64,000 nucleotides of DNA from NCBI GenBank assembly GCA_030427245.1, contig JAUHXA010000019.1:1-64000 (forward strand). The letters run 5' to 3'. Position 1 is the stretch's first letter, and each line of letters starts with the position of its first letter. The position numbers and the translations under genes were made by a program. Source of the DNA: Bacteroidia bacterium (GTDB taxonomy: Bacteria; Bacteroidota; Bacteroidia; Chitinophagales; UBA2359). The notes under the pieces are model-generated. The model saw nothing but the letters and a program-made list of their open reading frames with translations. It was not told where the DNA came from and did no database searches. Positions 37,901 to 52,900 of the stretch are shown piece by piece.

Positions 37901-40900
37901 CTTCTTCTTCAATGCCGTTGTCGGGCGTTGAATCTGGGTCGGGTTGGTCGCTTGCAGTGATTTCTGCGGTGTTGGTCACACTTTCTGTACCGTCCACAGT
38001 CACGGTGATTTCGAGGGTTTCGGTTTCGCCCACGTTCAATTCTGGTATGCTCCATTCGCCTGTCGTTTCGTCAAAATTACCTTTGCTTGGGTTGTCGCTT
38101 ACGTAGGTCAAACCGTCTGGTAATTCGTCTGTCACGACTACATTGGTAGCGATTGCAGAACCGTTGTTTTCGATTGTCAAAGTGAAAGTCACTTCATCGC
38201 CTACGTTCACCACGTTTTCACTGGCTACTTTGGTCAATTCCAAATCGGCTGCTGAACCTCCAATGCTTACTTCGTCTTGGTCGTCTTCGCTTGGGAAGTC
38301 GTTGTTTGGTGTAGAATCCACATCGGGTTGGTCGGCTGCTGTAACTTCTGCGCTATTGGTCACTTCGCCTTGAATTTCTACGGTTGCAGTGATGTTCAAG
38401 GTGACGCTTGCATTTGCAGCCAAATCTCCAACTGTCCAAATTCCTGAAGTCGCATCGTAGTCGCCATTGCTGTCGTCAATCACATATTCCAAACCAACTG
38501 GCAATTTGTCTTTTACTTCAACGCCTGTCGCATCAGATGGTCCTTTGTTTTCAAGGGTCAAAGTGAAGGTGACGGGTTCGCCCAATCCTACATCGCTGTC
38601 GGAAACGGCTTTGTCGAGTTCCAAGTCAATTTGAATACCTGTGATGGTTTCGCTGTCTTGGTCGTCTTCGTTGGGGTCGCCATTGTTTGGAGTAGAATTG
38701 GAGTCGGGTTGGTCGGCTGCCGATACTTGCGAAACGTTGGTGATGTCTCCCGCTTGTGTCACCTTGACGGTGATAGCTAAGGTGGCGATTCCCTGCACGT
38801 CTAAGCTACCGACTGTCCAAATTCCTGTGTTGTTGTTGTACGTTCCCGAACTTGGAGTGGCACTGACAAACTGAACACCTGCTGGCAAGTCTTCCAATAC
38901 TTTTACGCCTGTTGCTATTGAAGGACCCGCATTGGCTACTTCAATGGAGTAGGTCACGTTGTCGCCTACATTGACGGTGGATTTGTTTACATCCTTGGTC
39001 AATGAAAGGTTGATAATTGCACCTGAAACGCTTACTTCGTCTTGGTCGTCTTCGGTGATGTCGCCGTTGTCAGGAGTTGAATCTGGGTCGGGTTGGTCGC
39101 TTGCAGTGACTTCTGCCACGTTCACGATGGGTCCTGCTTCGTCCAAAGTTGCTACGATGGTCAAAGTTTCAGACTCGCCAACAGACAATTCGCCCACTGT
39201 CCAAACGCCTGTATTTTCGTTGTAAGCTCCCACGCTTGGGTCGGCACTTACAAAGGTCAAACCGTCTGGCAATTCATCGGTGACTTCTACATTGTCGGTA
39301 TTTGCGCCACCATTGTTTTCGATGGTAATAATGAATGTCACTTCATCGCCCACATTGACGAAAGTGTTGTCAACTGTTTTGGTCAATTCCAAATCGGCTG
39401 CTGTTCCTCCAACAGTTACTTCGTCTTGGTCGTCTTCAAACGGCAAGTCGTTGTCAGGAGTTGAATCAGAGTCGGGTTGGTCGGCTGCGGTGACTTCTGC
39501 GCTGTTGGTAACAGAACCTTCAATGTCTAAAGTGGTGGTGATGGTCAATGTAACGGTTTCGTTTGCCGCAACATTACCCACTGTCCATAGACCATTTGCA
39601 TACGAACCATCTCCACTTGAACCTTCAAGAGTCAAACCTGCTGGCAATTCATCGGTGACGATTACGCCTGTTGCATCGGATGGTCCTTTGTTGGTCAAAC
39701 TCAAAGTGAAGGTCACTTCGTCGCCAACGCCTACGGTTGTTGGTGTGGCAGTTTTGCTCAATTCCAAATCGATTTCTACACCTGTTACCTCCGCGTTGTC
39801 TTGGTCGTCTTCGCTTGGGTCGTTGTTGTTTGGAGTAGAATTGGTGTCAGGTTGGTCGGCTGCTGCAACTTGTGCAATGTTGTCAATTGTACCCGCTTCC
39901 TGCACTTTTACAGTGACGGTCAAGGTGACGGTTTCATCTTTGGCGATGTTGCCGATGTTCCACTGACCTGTGTTGTCGCTGTATGTTCCTCTACTTGGAG
40001 TGTCGCTAATGTAGCTCACACCTTCTGGCAAGTTGTCGAATACAACTACGCCTGTTGCATCGTTAGGGCCTGAATTGCTGACTTCAATAGTATAGGTGAA
40101 GTTTTCGCCTACATTGATTTCGGTTGCATCGGCTGTTTTGGTCAAAGACAAGTTGATTGCCTCACCTGAAACCGTTGCGCTGTCTTGGTCGTCTTCGCTT
40201 TCAACATTGTTGTCAGGAGTAGAATCTGGGTCGGGTTGGTCGCTTGCAGTTACCTGTGCGGTATTTGTAAAGCTACCCGCTTCGTCCACTGTTGCAGTAA
40301 GCAACAAGGTTTCTGATTCGCCAATATACAATTCGGAAATGCTCCATTCGCCTGTTGTTTCATTGAAGTTACCGACGCTTGGCATTGCAGATACAAAGCT
40401 CAAACCATCTGGCAATTCGTCGGTCACAACTACATTGGTTGCAATAGCAGAACCGTTGTTTTCTACCGTAATGGTGAAAGTGATTTGGTCGCCAATGTTC
40501 ACGATTTGCATGTTTGCCAATTTGGTTACTTCCAAATCTGCTGCAATTCCTCCAATGGTTACTTGGTCTTGGTCGTCTTCGCTCAACACATTGTTGTTCG
40601 GTGTAGAGTCCACATCGGGTTGGTCGGCTGCGGTTACTTGCGCCACATTGGTTACTTCGCCTTCTACATTCATGGTTACTACTATGTCCAAAGTTTTGCT
40701 GCTGTTCGCTGCCAAATCGCCTACATTCCAAATGCCTCCTGTATAGTCGCCTGTGCTGCTTTCAAATGTTACGCCTGTCGGCAATACATCTGTCACTTGA
40801 ACACCTGTTGCATCAGAAGGGCCGTTGTTGGAAATTTCCAACGTGAAGGTGACTTCATCGCCAATGCCTACGGCTTCGGGAGCTGCGGATTTGGTCAATT

Positions 40901-43900
40901 CCAAGTCGATTTGAATACCTGTGATGGTGTCGCTGTCTTGGTCGTCTTCTCCTTCAATGTTGTTGTTTGGAGTAGAATTGGTGTCGGGTTGGTCGGCTTT
41001 GCTGACTTGTGCCGTATTGGTGATGTCGCCCGCCATTTCGACTTTCGCAACGATGGTTAGGGTCGCACTTAATCCGTTGTCTAAGTTTCCGATTACCCAA
41101 ACATTGGTGTTGCTGCTGTATGTGCCTGTTGTTGCAGAAGCACTTACGAAGCTCACGCCTGTTGGCAATTGGTCGAATACTTCAACGCCTGTTGCATCGC
41201 TTGGACCTGTGTTGGTCACGTCAATGGTGTAGGTGAAGTTTTCGCCCACGTTGATGCTTTCCACGCTTGCTGCTTTGGTCAAGGACAAGTTGATGGATTC
41301 GCCTCCAACGGTTGCGCTGTCTTGGTCGTCCTCACTTTCTACATCGTTGTCAGGTGTAGAATCGGGGTCGGGTTGGTCGCTTGCGGTGACTTGTGCGGTA
41401 TTGGTGAAAGGTCCTGTGCCTGTTACTTTTGCAGTAAGGGTCAATCTTTCGCTTTCGCCAACATGGATTTCTGGAATGGTCCAATCTCCATTTCCATCGT
41501 TGTAACTACCTTTTGTAACGGTTGCAGAAACAAATTCTAAGCCTGTTGGCAATTCGTCGGCTACGGTTACATTGGTTGCTTTTGCTCCACCATTGTTTTG
41601 TACTTCAATGGTAAAGACTACGTTTTCGCCTACATTGACAATCGTTGTATTGACTTCTTTGACGACTTCCAAATCGGCTGCAATTCCGCCAATGGTGATT
41701 TCGTCTTGGTCGTCCTCAAACGGTATGTCGTTGTCGGGTGTAGAATCGAAGTCTGGCTGGTCGGCTGCGGTGACTTCTGCGGAGTTGGTTACTTCATTTT
41801 CTGTCGTTACGGTCACTTCAATGTTCAAAGTTGCCGTTTCGCCTGCTGCCAAATCTCCAACTGTCCAAATATCTCCTACATAGTTGCCATCGCCTGTTGC
41901 CTCCACAAAAGTCAAACCTGCGGGCAATTGGTCGGTGACTTCAATGCCTGTCGCATCGGAAGGTCCTTTGTTGATAAGAGTCAAAGTGTAGGTCACGTTT
42001 TCGTTTACATTGACTTCGGTGTTGTCCACTGTTTTGGATAATTCCAAATCAATTTGTTCACCTGCTACTTCAACACTGTCTTCATCGTCTTCACTTTGGT
42101 CGCCATCGTCATTATTAGGCGTTGAATCCGCATCGGGTTCGTTTGCCGACAAGACTTGAGCAACATTCTTGATGGTCGTTGCTTCTACAATTTCGACTAT
42201 GATTTCCAAAGTAGCTGTTCCGCCATTGACCAAGTTTCCAATGTTCCAAATACCTGTTCCTTCTGCGTAGCTGCCTGTCGTTGCAGTTGAAGAAATGTAA
42301 GACACTTCGCCTGGCAATTGGTCGAATACTTGAACGCCTGTTGCATCGGAAGGTCCTTTGTTTTCCAACTCGATGGTGAAGGTGAACTGTTCGCCAATGT
42401 TCAAAGAAGTAGCGTCTGCGGTTTTGGTCAATTCCAAATCAATTTGTTTTGGTGTTACCGTTGCGCTGTCTTGGTCGTCTTCGTCAGGGTCGCCATTGTC
42501 GACTTCTGAATCTGGGTCGAATTGGTCACTTGCGGTGACTTCTGCAATGTTCTCAATTTCGCCTACAATGTTGGCAACTACGTCCAAAGTTAAGGTTGCT
42601 GTTACGCCTGAAGCCAATGTTCCTACTTCCCAAACACTTCCATTGAAGTCGCCTTGCGAAGCGGAGAAGTTACCTAAGCCTATGCTGTTTGGCAAGTTGT
42701 CGGTGACTTCTACATTGGTGGCAGCAGAAGGGCCTTTATTGACGAGTGTAATGGTGTATTGGAATACTTCGCCAACGCCTGGATTGGAGTTGCTGGCTAC
42801 TTTGGTCAATTCCAAATCGGCTACACCTGTTGCAGTTACTATGGCATCGTCTTGGTCGTCTTCGCTTGCATTACCGTTGTTTGGTGTAGAATCCACATCA
42901 GGTTCGTTTGCAGCGGAAACTTGTGCAATGTTGGTAAACTCACCTGTGGTTGTTGCTTTTGCAGTGATGCTCAAAGTCACACTTTGCTGAACTTCCAATT
43001 TGCCAATTGTCCAAGTGTTGCCACTGTTGCTGAATGTTCCCGAACTTGGATTGTTGGAAACGTACTGCAAACCGTTTGGCAAGGCATCGAATACGGCTAC
43101 ACCTGTTGCAGCGTCTGGTCCATCATTGGTAACGGTAATTGTAAAATCGAATTCTTCACCGACTAAGACGGTTTCTTTGCTTACGTCTTTGTTCAAAGTG
43201 AGGTCAATTTGTGTACCTCCAACTGTTGCGTCGTCTTGGTCGTCTTCGCCTAACTCGTCATTCGCTGGTTCAGAATCGGGGTCTTCTTGACCTGCTGCGG
43301 CAACCTGCGCTACGTTGGTATAAGGACCAACGCCTGTCACAGTTGCTACAATTTCTAAAGTCTCGACTTCTCCGACATCCAAATCGTCACCGATAATCCA
43401 ACGTCCTGTATCATCATTGTATGTACCAATTGAAGGGGTGGCACTTACAAAAGTCAAACCTGTTGGTAGTTGGTCTTCTACTTCAACACCTGTTGCAATG
43501 GCAGAACCTTGGTTCTCCAATGTGATGGTGAAAGTAACTTGTTCGCCAATATTCACTTTCGTCTTATCTACATCTTTGCTCAATTCCAAATCTGCTGCTT
43601 CTCCTCCAATGGTCACTTCGTCTTGGTCATCTTCAGAAGCGATGTTGTTGTTTGGAGTAGAATCCACATCTGGTTCGTTGGCATTGCGTACTTGTGCAAC
43701 ATTGGTGATTTCCCCTTCTGCTACTACGGTTGCCACGATTTCCAAACTTACTTGTCCGTTGGCAGCGATGTCACCTATTGTCCATTCGCCTGTTGCATCA
43801 TTGTAGCTTCCATTGGAGGAAACGAAATCTAAACCTGCTGGCAAGATGTCCGTCACTGATACATTTGTTGCGTCAGATGGCCCCCTGTTGTTCACTGTAA

Positions 43901-46900
43901 TGGTGAAGATTACATCATCATTCAAGGAAACGATTGTTTGACTGGCAGTTTTGTTCAATTCAAGGTCGATTTGCTCGCCTGTGAAGGTGGCATTGTCTTC
44001 ATCGTCTTCGCTTTGGTCGCCATCATCGTTTGCAGGAGTTGAATCAATATCTGGTTGGTCGGCTGCGCTGACTTGTGCGATGTTTTCGATTTCACCTGCT
44101 TGCTCGACTTTCACAACGATGGTCAATGTGACGGAGCTTCCTGAATTGAGGTTGCCTACGTTCCATTGTCCTGTTTGTGCGCTGTAAGTTCCTGTGGTTG
44201 GGAAGGCATTGACGAAGCTCACGCCTGTTGGTAATTCGTCGAATACTTTCACTCCTGTTGCATGACTTGGTCCTTTGTTGGTCAAGTCGATGGTGTAAAC
44301 CACTTGGTCGCCTACGTTTGCAGAAGTTTTGTTCACGTCTTTGGTCAATTCCAAATCAATTTCTTTGCCGATGACGCTGACACTGCTTTGGTCGTCTTCG
44401 TTTTCTACATCGTTGTCGGGTGTAGAATCGGGGTCAGTTTGGTCAGAGGTCAATACTTCGGCTGTGTTGGTAACAGAATTTGTACTGTTCACCTTCGCTT
44501 CAATCTGCAAGGTGCGAACTGCGCCTACTGGCACAACTCCAATGTTCCAAATACCCGTTCCTACGCTGTATGAACCTACACTTGGGATGGCATTGACGAA
44601 GTTTAAACCGCTTGGTAGCAAGTCGCCAACTGTCACGCCTGTTGCATCGGCTGAACCTTGGTTTTGAAGAGTCAAAGTGAAAATCACGTTCTCGCCTTTG
44701 TTTACCACTGTTTTGTTTACGGTTTTGGTCAATTCCAAATCGGCTTGGATTCCTCCAATTGTCACTTGGTCTTGGTCATCTTCCGTTGGGATGTTGTTGT
44801 TCGGTGTAGAATCGCTGTCGGGTTGGTCGGCTGCGGTGACTTGTGCGCTGTTGGTCACTTCTTCATCCGTTGTTACCGTTGCAGTAATGGTCAAAGTTGT
44901 GCTTGTGTTTGCGTCCAAATCGCCTACTGTCCATTGACCGTTTGCAGCATTGTAGTCTGCCGATGGGTCGGCATTTACAAAGGTCAAACCTACGGGTAAT
45001 TGGTCGGTAACGACTACGCCTGTTGCATTGGAGTTGCTGTTGTTTGCCAAAGTCAAAGTGAAAGTAATGTCGTCATTGACATTGACGCTTGAAGCACTGG
45101 CGGTTTTGCTCAACTCTAAGTCGATTTGTTCACCTGTGACGGTGACAGATTCTTGGTCGTCTTCTGCTTCAATGTTGTTGTTTGGAGTAGAATCGGTGTC
45201 GGGTTCGTTTGCCGCACTTACTTGGGCGGTGTTGGTGAACTCACCTGCTGCTAAGACTTTGACGGTGATGGTCAAGGTTTCTTGAGAGTCATTATTCGGC
45301 AAATTGCCTACTGTCCAAACGCCTGTTCCTGCGCTGTATGAACCTTGGCTGGCTACGTGACTTACATAGGCTACGCTGCCTGGCAATTGGTCGAATACTT
45401 TTACGCCTGTTGCAGGGTTGTCGCCATCGTTGGCTACTGTGACGGTGTAGGTGAAGTTGTCGCCTACATTTACAGAGCTTGCACTGGCGGTTTTGGTCAA
45501 TGAAATATCGACTTGCTTGCCAGAAACTGTTGCGCTGCTTTCGTCGTCTTCGCTTTGGTCGCCATCATCGTTGTCAGGGTCAGAATCAGGGTCGCTTTGG
45601 TCAGATGCAGTTACTTCTGCCACGTTTTTGTAAGGTCCTGTTCCTGTTACTTTTGCAGTAATCAAAAGTGTTTCGATTTCGCCTACTGCAATTTCTGGAA
45701 TGCTCCAAACATTTGCAGCGTAAGCACCCGTTGAAGGAGATGCACTGACCAATGTTAAGCCTGTTGGCAATTCGTCGGTGATTTCCACATTGGTTGCTTT
45801 TGCTCCTCCATTGTTTTCTAAGGTAATTGTGAACACTACATTGTTGTTGACATTGACAACTGTTTGGTCGACTGTTTTGGAAACTTCCAAGTCGGCTTCG
45901 ATGCCTCCAATGGTGATTTCGTCTTGGTCGTCTTCAAACGGTACATCGTTGTCGGGTGTAGAGTCGGAATCTGGTTGGTCGGCTGCGGTGACTTCTGCTT
46001 TGTTGGTGATTGAAGTAGCTGCCGTAACGGTCACTTCAATGTTTAAAGTTGCTGTTTCGCCATTTGCCAAATCGCCTACATTCCAAAGACCTGTTCCATC
46101 ATTGTAAGAACCATCGCCTGTTGCGTCCACAAAGGTCAAACCTGTGGGCAATTGATCCGTGACTTCAATGCCTGTTGCATCGGAAGGTCCGTTGTTGATG
46201 AGTGTCAATGTGTAGATGATGTTTTCGTTTACATTGACTTCGGTTTTGTTCACTGTTTTGTCCAATTCCAAATCAATCTCCTCACCTGCTACTTCAACGC
46301 TGTCTTCATCGTCTTCGCTTTGGTCGCCATCGTCGTTGTTTGGAGTAGAGTCCACATCTGGTTGGTCGGCTGCAATCACTTGGGCAACGTTTTTAATAGT
46401 CGTTGCTTCTACGATTTCAACGGTGATTTCCAAAGTTGCAGTGGCATCTTTGGCTAATGTTCCGATGTTCCAAATACTTGAATTGACACTGAAACTCCCT
46501 GTTGTTTGGGTATGGCTGATGTAGTTTACTTCACCTGGTAGTTGGTCAATCAATTCTACGCCTGTTGCCGTTGAAGGTCCTGCGTTGGTGACTTCAATGG
46601 TGAAGGTGAATTGGTCGCCTACATTGAGGGAAGTGGCATCAGATGTTTTCTCAACCGACAAATCAATTTGTTCGCCTGTGATGGTTACATCGTCTTGGTC
46701 GTCCTCAAAAGGTTCGTCATTGTTAGGAGTTGAATCTGGGTCAGTTTGGTCAGAAGCGGTGACTTGGGCAGAGTTGGCGATTGCTCCTGCGGCATCTACC
46801 CTTGCGGTGATGTCTAAGGTGGCAGTTGCGCCAGATGCCAAGTTTCCAACTTCCCAAAGACCTGTTACGCCATCGTAACTTCCTTGTGAACTGTTGGCAA

Positions 46901-49900
46901 ACAAGAAGAATAAGTCGCTGTCCAACAAGTCCACAACTCTAACGCCTGTGGCATTGGAGGGTCCGCTGTTGGTCAATGTCAAAGTGTAGGTGATGTTTTC
47001 TCCAACGCCTACTACACTACTGGAAGCGGTTTTGGAGAGTGCCAAATCTGCTACCCCTTCTACGGTGACGCTTGCATTGTCTTCGTCGTCTTCGCTTTGG
47101 TCGCCGTTGTCGTTGTTTGGAGCTGAATCCACATCAGGTTCGTTTGCCGCAGAAACTTGGGCTACGTTTGTGAAAGAACCTGCAACGGTTGCTCTTGCTA
47201 CGATTTGTAGAGTGACGCTTTCGTTTGTGCCTAAGCCGCCAACTGTCCATGTATTGCTTGCAGCACTGTATGTACCTGAGCTTGGATTGTTGGAAACGTA
47301 TTGTAAGCCTGTTGGCAAGGCATCGAATACGGCTACGCCTGTTGCAGCATCTGCTCCTTTATTTTCTAAAGTCAAAGTAAAGGTGAATGCTTCGCCTACT
47401 AAGGCAGTTGTTTTGTCCACTTCTTTCGCCAATTCGAGGTCAATCTGCGTGCCTGAAACGGTGGCTTCGTCTTGGTCGTCTTCACTTGGGTCGTCGTTGT
47501 CGGGTGTAGAATCGGGGTCGGGTTGGTCGCTTGCTATAACTTGTGCAACGTTGGTGTAAGGACCTACGCCTGTGACTTCGGCTACGATGGTCAGGGTTTC
47601 ACTTTCGCCTACTGCCAAGTTGGATACTGCCCAAATTCCTGTTGCAGTCGTGTAAGTTCCTTTTGAAGCATCGCTGGAAACGAGGGTCAAACCTGTTGGC
47701 AGTTGGTCTTCAATTTGAATACCTGTTGCGGCTGCGCTTCCGTTGTTTTCCAAAGTAACGGTGAAAGTCACTTGGTCGCCAATGTTCACTTTTGAAGGAG
47801 AGGCAGTTTTGTTTACTTCCAAATCTGCTGCAATTCCTCCCACACTGATTTCGTCTTGGTCGTCTTCCGTTGGAACGCTGTTGTTTGGTGTAGAATCCAC
47901 ATCGGGTTGGTCGGCTGCGGTTACTTGTGCTACATTGGTGACAGTGGATTCGGTGGTCACCGTTGCAGTGATTTCCAATGTTGTCGTTCCGTTTGCAGCC
48001 AAACTGCCTACTGTCCAAATTCCGCTACCTGAATTGTAGTCCGTTGAAGGATTCGCACTTACGAAAGTCAAACCTGCTGGCAATTGGTCTTTGACGCTTA
48101 CGCCTGTTGCATCGGATGGTCCGTTGTTTTCAAGTGTCAAGGTAAATACCACATCGTCATTCAAGGCAACTTGTGTGTTGTTGGCAGACTTGGTAAGTTC
48201 GAGGTCGATTTGCTCGCCGGTGAAGGTGGCATTGTCTTCGTCGTCTTCACTTTGGTCGCCATCATCGTTTGCAGGAGTTGAATCTATATCGGGTTGGTCG
48301 GCTGCGCTGACTTGTGCCACGTTTTCGATTTCGCCCGCTTGCTTGACTTTCACTACGATGGTCAAAGTTTCAGAACTTCCGTTTGCCAAATTGCCTACGT
48401 TCCATTGTCCTGTTTGTGCGCTGTATGTTCCCGTTGAAGGAGATGCACTTACAAAACTCACGCCTGTTGGCAATTCGTCAAATACTTGTACACCTGTTGC
48501 ATTGGAAGGTCCTTTGTTGGTCAAATCAAGCGTGTAAACTACCTGGTCGCCTACGTTTGCAGAAGCGGTATTGACGGCTTTGGTCAATTCCAAATCAATT
48601 TGTTTGCCGCTTACTTCTACTTCGTCTTGGTCGTCTTCGTCTGGCTCATCGTTGTTAGGTGTAGAATCTGGGTCGGGTTGGTCGCTTGCGGTGACTTCTG
48701 CAACGTTGGTGTAAGGTCCAACGCCTGTGACGGTGGCGATTACCTCCAATGTTTCGACTTGTCCTACGCCCAAATCGCCTACTGCCCAAACGCCTGTGCC
48801 ACTGTTGTAGGTTCCTTGTGAAACGCTTGCATTGGCAAGGGTCAAACCTGCGGGCAATTGGTCGGTGATTTCCACGCCTGTTGCCGTAGCACTGCCGTTG
48901 TTTTCGACTGTGACGGTGAAGGTGATTTGGTCGCCTACATTGACCGATGTTGCATCGGCTGTTTTGCTTACTTCCAAATCTGCTTCAATTCCTCCAATGG
49001 TGACTTGGTCTTGGTCGTCTTCGTCGGAGTCGTTGTTGTTTGGAGTAGAATCCACATCGGGTTCGTTGGCTGCGCTTACTTGTGCAACATTGGTGATTTC
49101 GCCATCTTCTAAGACGGTTGCGGTAATCGTCAATGTTTGGAAAGTGTTGGCGGCAATGTTGCCTACTGTCCAAATTCCTGTTCCGTCTGAGTATGTTCCT
49201 TGCGTTTCCGTTGCAGATACAAAGTCCAAGCTGCTTGGCAATAAGTCCTTCAATGCTACGCCTGTTGCATCGGATGGTCCTTCATTGCTGACGGTGATGG
49301 TGAAAGTGACATCTTCATTGACGTTTACATCAGATGCACTGGCAGTTTTGTTTACTTCTAAATCTATTTGAACGCCCGTAACTGGGGCATCGTCTTGGTC
49401 GTCTTCCGCCAAAATATTGTTGTTTGGCGTAGAATCATCGTCTGGTTGGTCGGCTGCCGAAACTTGGGCTACGTTGTTGAAGTTGCCCGCTTCTTCTACT
49501 TTGACTACGATGGTCAATGTTTTGGTTTCGCCATTTCCAACATTTCCTACATTCCAAATTCCTGAACCTGCGCTGTATGTTCCCGTTGAAGGGCTTGCAG
49601 AAACGAAACTCACATTGCTTGGGAGTTGGTCGAATACTTGCACGCCTGTTGCATTGGATGGTCCAATGTTGGTGAGGTCAATGGTGTAGGTGAAGTTGTC
49701 GCCCACGTTTACGGATGCTGCGCTTGCTGATTTGTCAATACTTAGGTCAATCAACTCGGCGGTTACATCTGTATCGTCTTGGTCGTCTTCGTCTGGATCG
49801 TCGTTATCGGGTGTAGAATCGGGGTCGTCGTTGTCGCTTTCGGTGACTTCTGCGCTGTTGTTGATGTCACCTGCGCTTGTTGCTTCTACTTCAATGTCCA

Positions 49901-52900
49901 AAGTTGCTGTCAAACCGTTTGCCAAACTTCCGACTGTCCATTCTCCTGTTCCATCGTCAAAATTGCCTTGACTTGCAGAAGCCCCTACAAAGGTCACACC
50001 TGCTGGCAAATTGTCGGTTACGACTACGCCTGTTGCAGTGTTAGGGCCGTTGTTGGTCAAAGTCAACATATATGTGAAGTTGTCGCCTACGCCTACAATG
50101 TTGGTGCTGGCTTCTTTGGTCAATTCCAAATCAGATACGCCATTGCCTTGAACGTCTGCGTCGTCTTGGTCGTCTTCACTTGGGTCGCTGTTGTTCGGGG
50201 TAGAGTCGGGGTCGGGTTGGTCGGCTGCCGAAACTTGGGCTACGTTGTTGAAGTTGCCTGTTCCGATGATTTGTACGGTAATCACCAAATCCAACGTTGT
50301 GCCACTTGGAATGTTGCCTACTTGCCACAAACCTGTTAGGTGGTTGTACGTTCCTTGCTCTGGTACATTGCTGATGTGCTGTACTTGGGCAGGAAGGATG
50401 TCCAAGATTTCTACGCCTGTTGCCGTAGAGGGTCCATCGTTGGTGACTTCAATGGTGTAGGTGAATTGGTCGCCTACGTTGGCTTCGCTTGTGCTTGCCG
50501 ATTTGGTCAAAGAAAGGTCGGCTTGTTCACTTCCAAAGCTCACATCATCTTGGTCGTCTTCGTCTGGGTCGTTGTTGTCAGGCGTTGAATCGGGGTCGTC
50601 TTGGTCGCTTGCAGTGACTTCTGCTGTATTGGAGAAAGTACCTGCTGCATCAATTTTTGCAGTGATTTCCAATGTTCGGGTGATTCCTGCGCCAATTGTT
50701 CCTACTGTCCAAACATCGGTGTTCTCATCGTAAGTGCCTTGTGTGGCATTGGAGGAAACGAAGCTCAAACCTGTTGGCAATTCGTCGGTGACTTCTACAT
50801 TGGTTGCAGCAGAAGGTCCCTGATTGGTTAGCGTTATGGTGAAAGTCACATTGTCGTTTACATTTACCAAAGTCTGGTCTATGTCTTTCAACAATTCCAA
50901 ATCTGCTAAACCGCCCGAAGTCAATAATACTTCGTCTTGGTCGTCTTCCGTTGGAACGCTGTTGTTTGGAGTAGAGTCAATGTCGGGTTGGTCGGCTGCG
51001 CTGACTTGTGCGACATTGAGGATGTCTCCTGGTGTGTTTGGATTGACGGTAATGGTCAATATTGCAGTGGCATCTTTTGCCAAATTGCCGACAAACCATT
51101 CGCCTGTCAAGTGATTGTAAGTTCCTGTTGAAGGACTGCTGCTGACGAAATCAACTTGTGTTGGCAATACATCCAATACTTTGATTCCCGTTCCGTTGGA
51201 AGGTCCTTTGTTTTCAAGGGTCACGGTGTAGGTAAATTCTGTGCCTACTACTGGAGTCGTTGTATTGGCTTCTTTCGCCAACTCCAAGTCGATTTGCTTG
51301 CCTGAAACGGTGGCATCGTCTTGGTCGTCTTCGCCTTCTTCTCCATTGTTGGGGGTAGAATCGGGGTCGGGTTGGTCGGCTGCGGTGACTTCTGCAATGT
51401 TGGTGTAAGGTCCAACACCTGTAACGGTTGCTTCAATCGTTAGGGTTTCGCTTTCGCCAACGGCTAAGTTGGGTACTGACCAAATTCCTGTTGCGGTGGT
51501 GTAAGTTCCTGCTGTAACATTGTCGGAAACGAGGGTCAAACCTGCGGGCAGTTGGTCGGTGACTTCAATACCTGTGGCTGCTGCGCTTCCGTTGTTTTCG
51601 AGTACAATGGTGAATGTCACCTTGTCGCCAATGTTCACTTCATTTAAGTCCACCGTTTTGTTCAATTCCAAATCGGCTGCAATTCCTCCAACACTTATTT
51701 CGTCTTGGTCGTCTTCCGTTGGAATGCTGTTGTTTGGAGTAGAATCCACATCGGGTTGGTCGGCTGCGGTTACTTGTGCTACGTTGGTAACGGTTTCTTC
51801 TGTCACAACGGTTGCGGTGATTTCCAAAGTCGTTGTTCCGTTTGCAGCCAAATCGCCTACTGTCCAAATTCCGCTACCTGAATTGTAGTCCGTTGAAGGA
51901 TTCGCACTTACAAATGTCAATCCTACTGGCAATTGGTCTTTTACGCTTACGCCTGTTGCATCGGATGGTCCTTTGTTTTCAAGCGTTAAAGTAAATACCA
52001 CATTGCCATTTAATGCGACTTGTGTGTTGTTGGCAGACTTGGTGAGTTCGAGGTCGATTTGCTCGCCTGTGAAAGTGGCGCTGTCTTCATCGTCTTCGCT
52101 TTGGTCGCCATCATCGTTTGCAGGAGTTGAATCTATGTCGGGTTGGTCGGCTACGCTGACTTGTGCCACGTTTTTAATCGTTCCTGCTTGGGTTACTTTC
52201 ACTACAATGGTCAAAGTTTCAGAACTTCCGTTTGCCAAATTGCCTACATTCCACTGTCCTGTTTGTGCGCTGTATGTTCCCGTTGAAGGAGCAGCACTTA
52301 CAAAACTTACCCCTACTGGCAATTCGTCAAAGACAGAAACGCCTGTAGCATCGGATGGACCTTTGTTGGTTAAATCCACTGTATAAACGACTTGGTCGCC
52401 TACATTTGCGGAGGTGGTATTGACGGTTTTGGTCAATTCCAAATCTATTTCCTTGCCACTAACAGTTGCGCTGTCTTGGTCGTCTTCGCCTTCTTCATCA
52501 TTGTTGGGTGTAGAATCGGGGTCGGGTTGGTCGGAACTCAACACTTCTGCAACGTTGGTGACGGCTGCTGTGCCTGTCACTTTTGCTTCAATGGTCATGG
52601 TTCGGACTGCGCCTACTTGCAGTGTTCCTACATTCCAAATTCCTGTGATTTCGTTGTATGTTCCTACGCTTGGTGTGGCAAGCACAAAATCCAAACCGCT
52701 TGGCAACAAGTCTTTGACAGTAACGCCTGTTGCTTGTGCCGAGCCTTGATTTTGAAGGGTCAAGGTGAAAATCACATTTTCGTTTTTGTTTACGACTGTT
52801 TTGTTTACCTCCTTGGTCAATTCCAAATCCGCTTGGATTCCTCCAATTGTTACTTGGTCTTGGTCATCCTCCGTTGGGATGTTGTTGTTGGGTGTAGAGT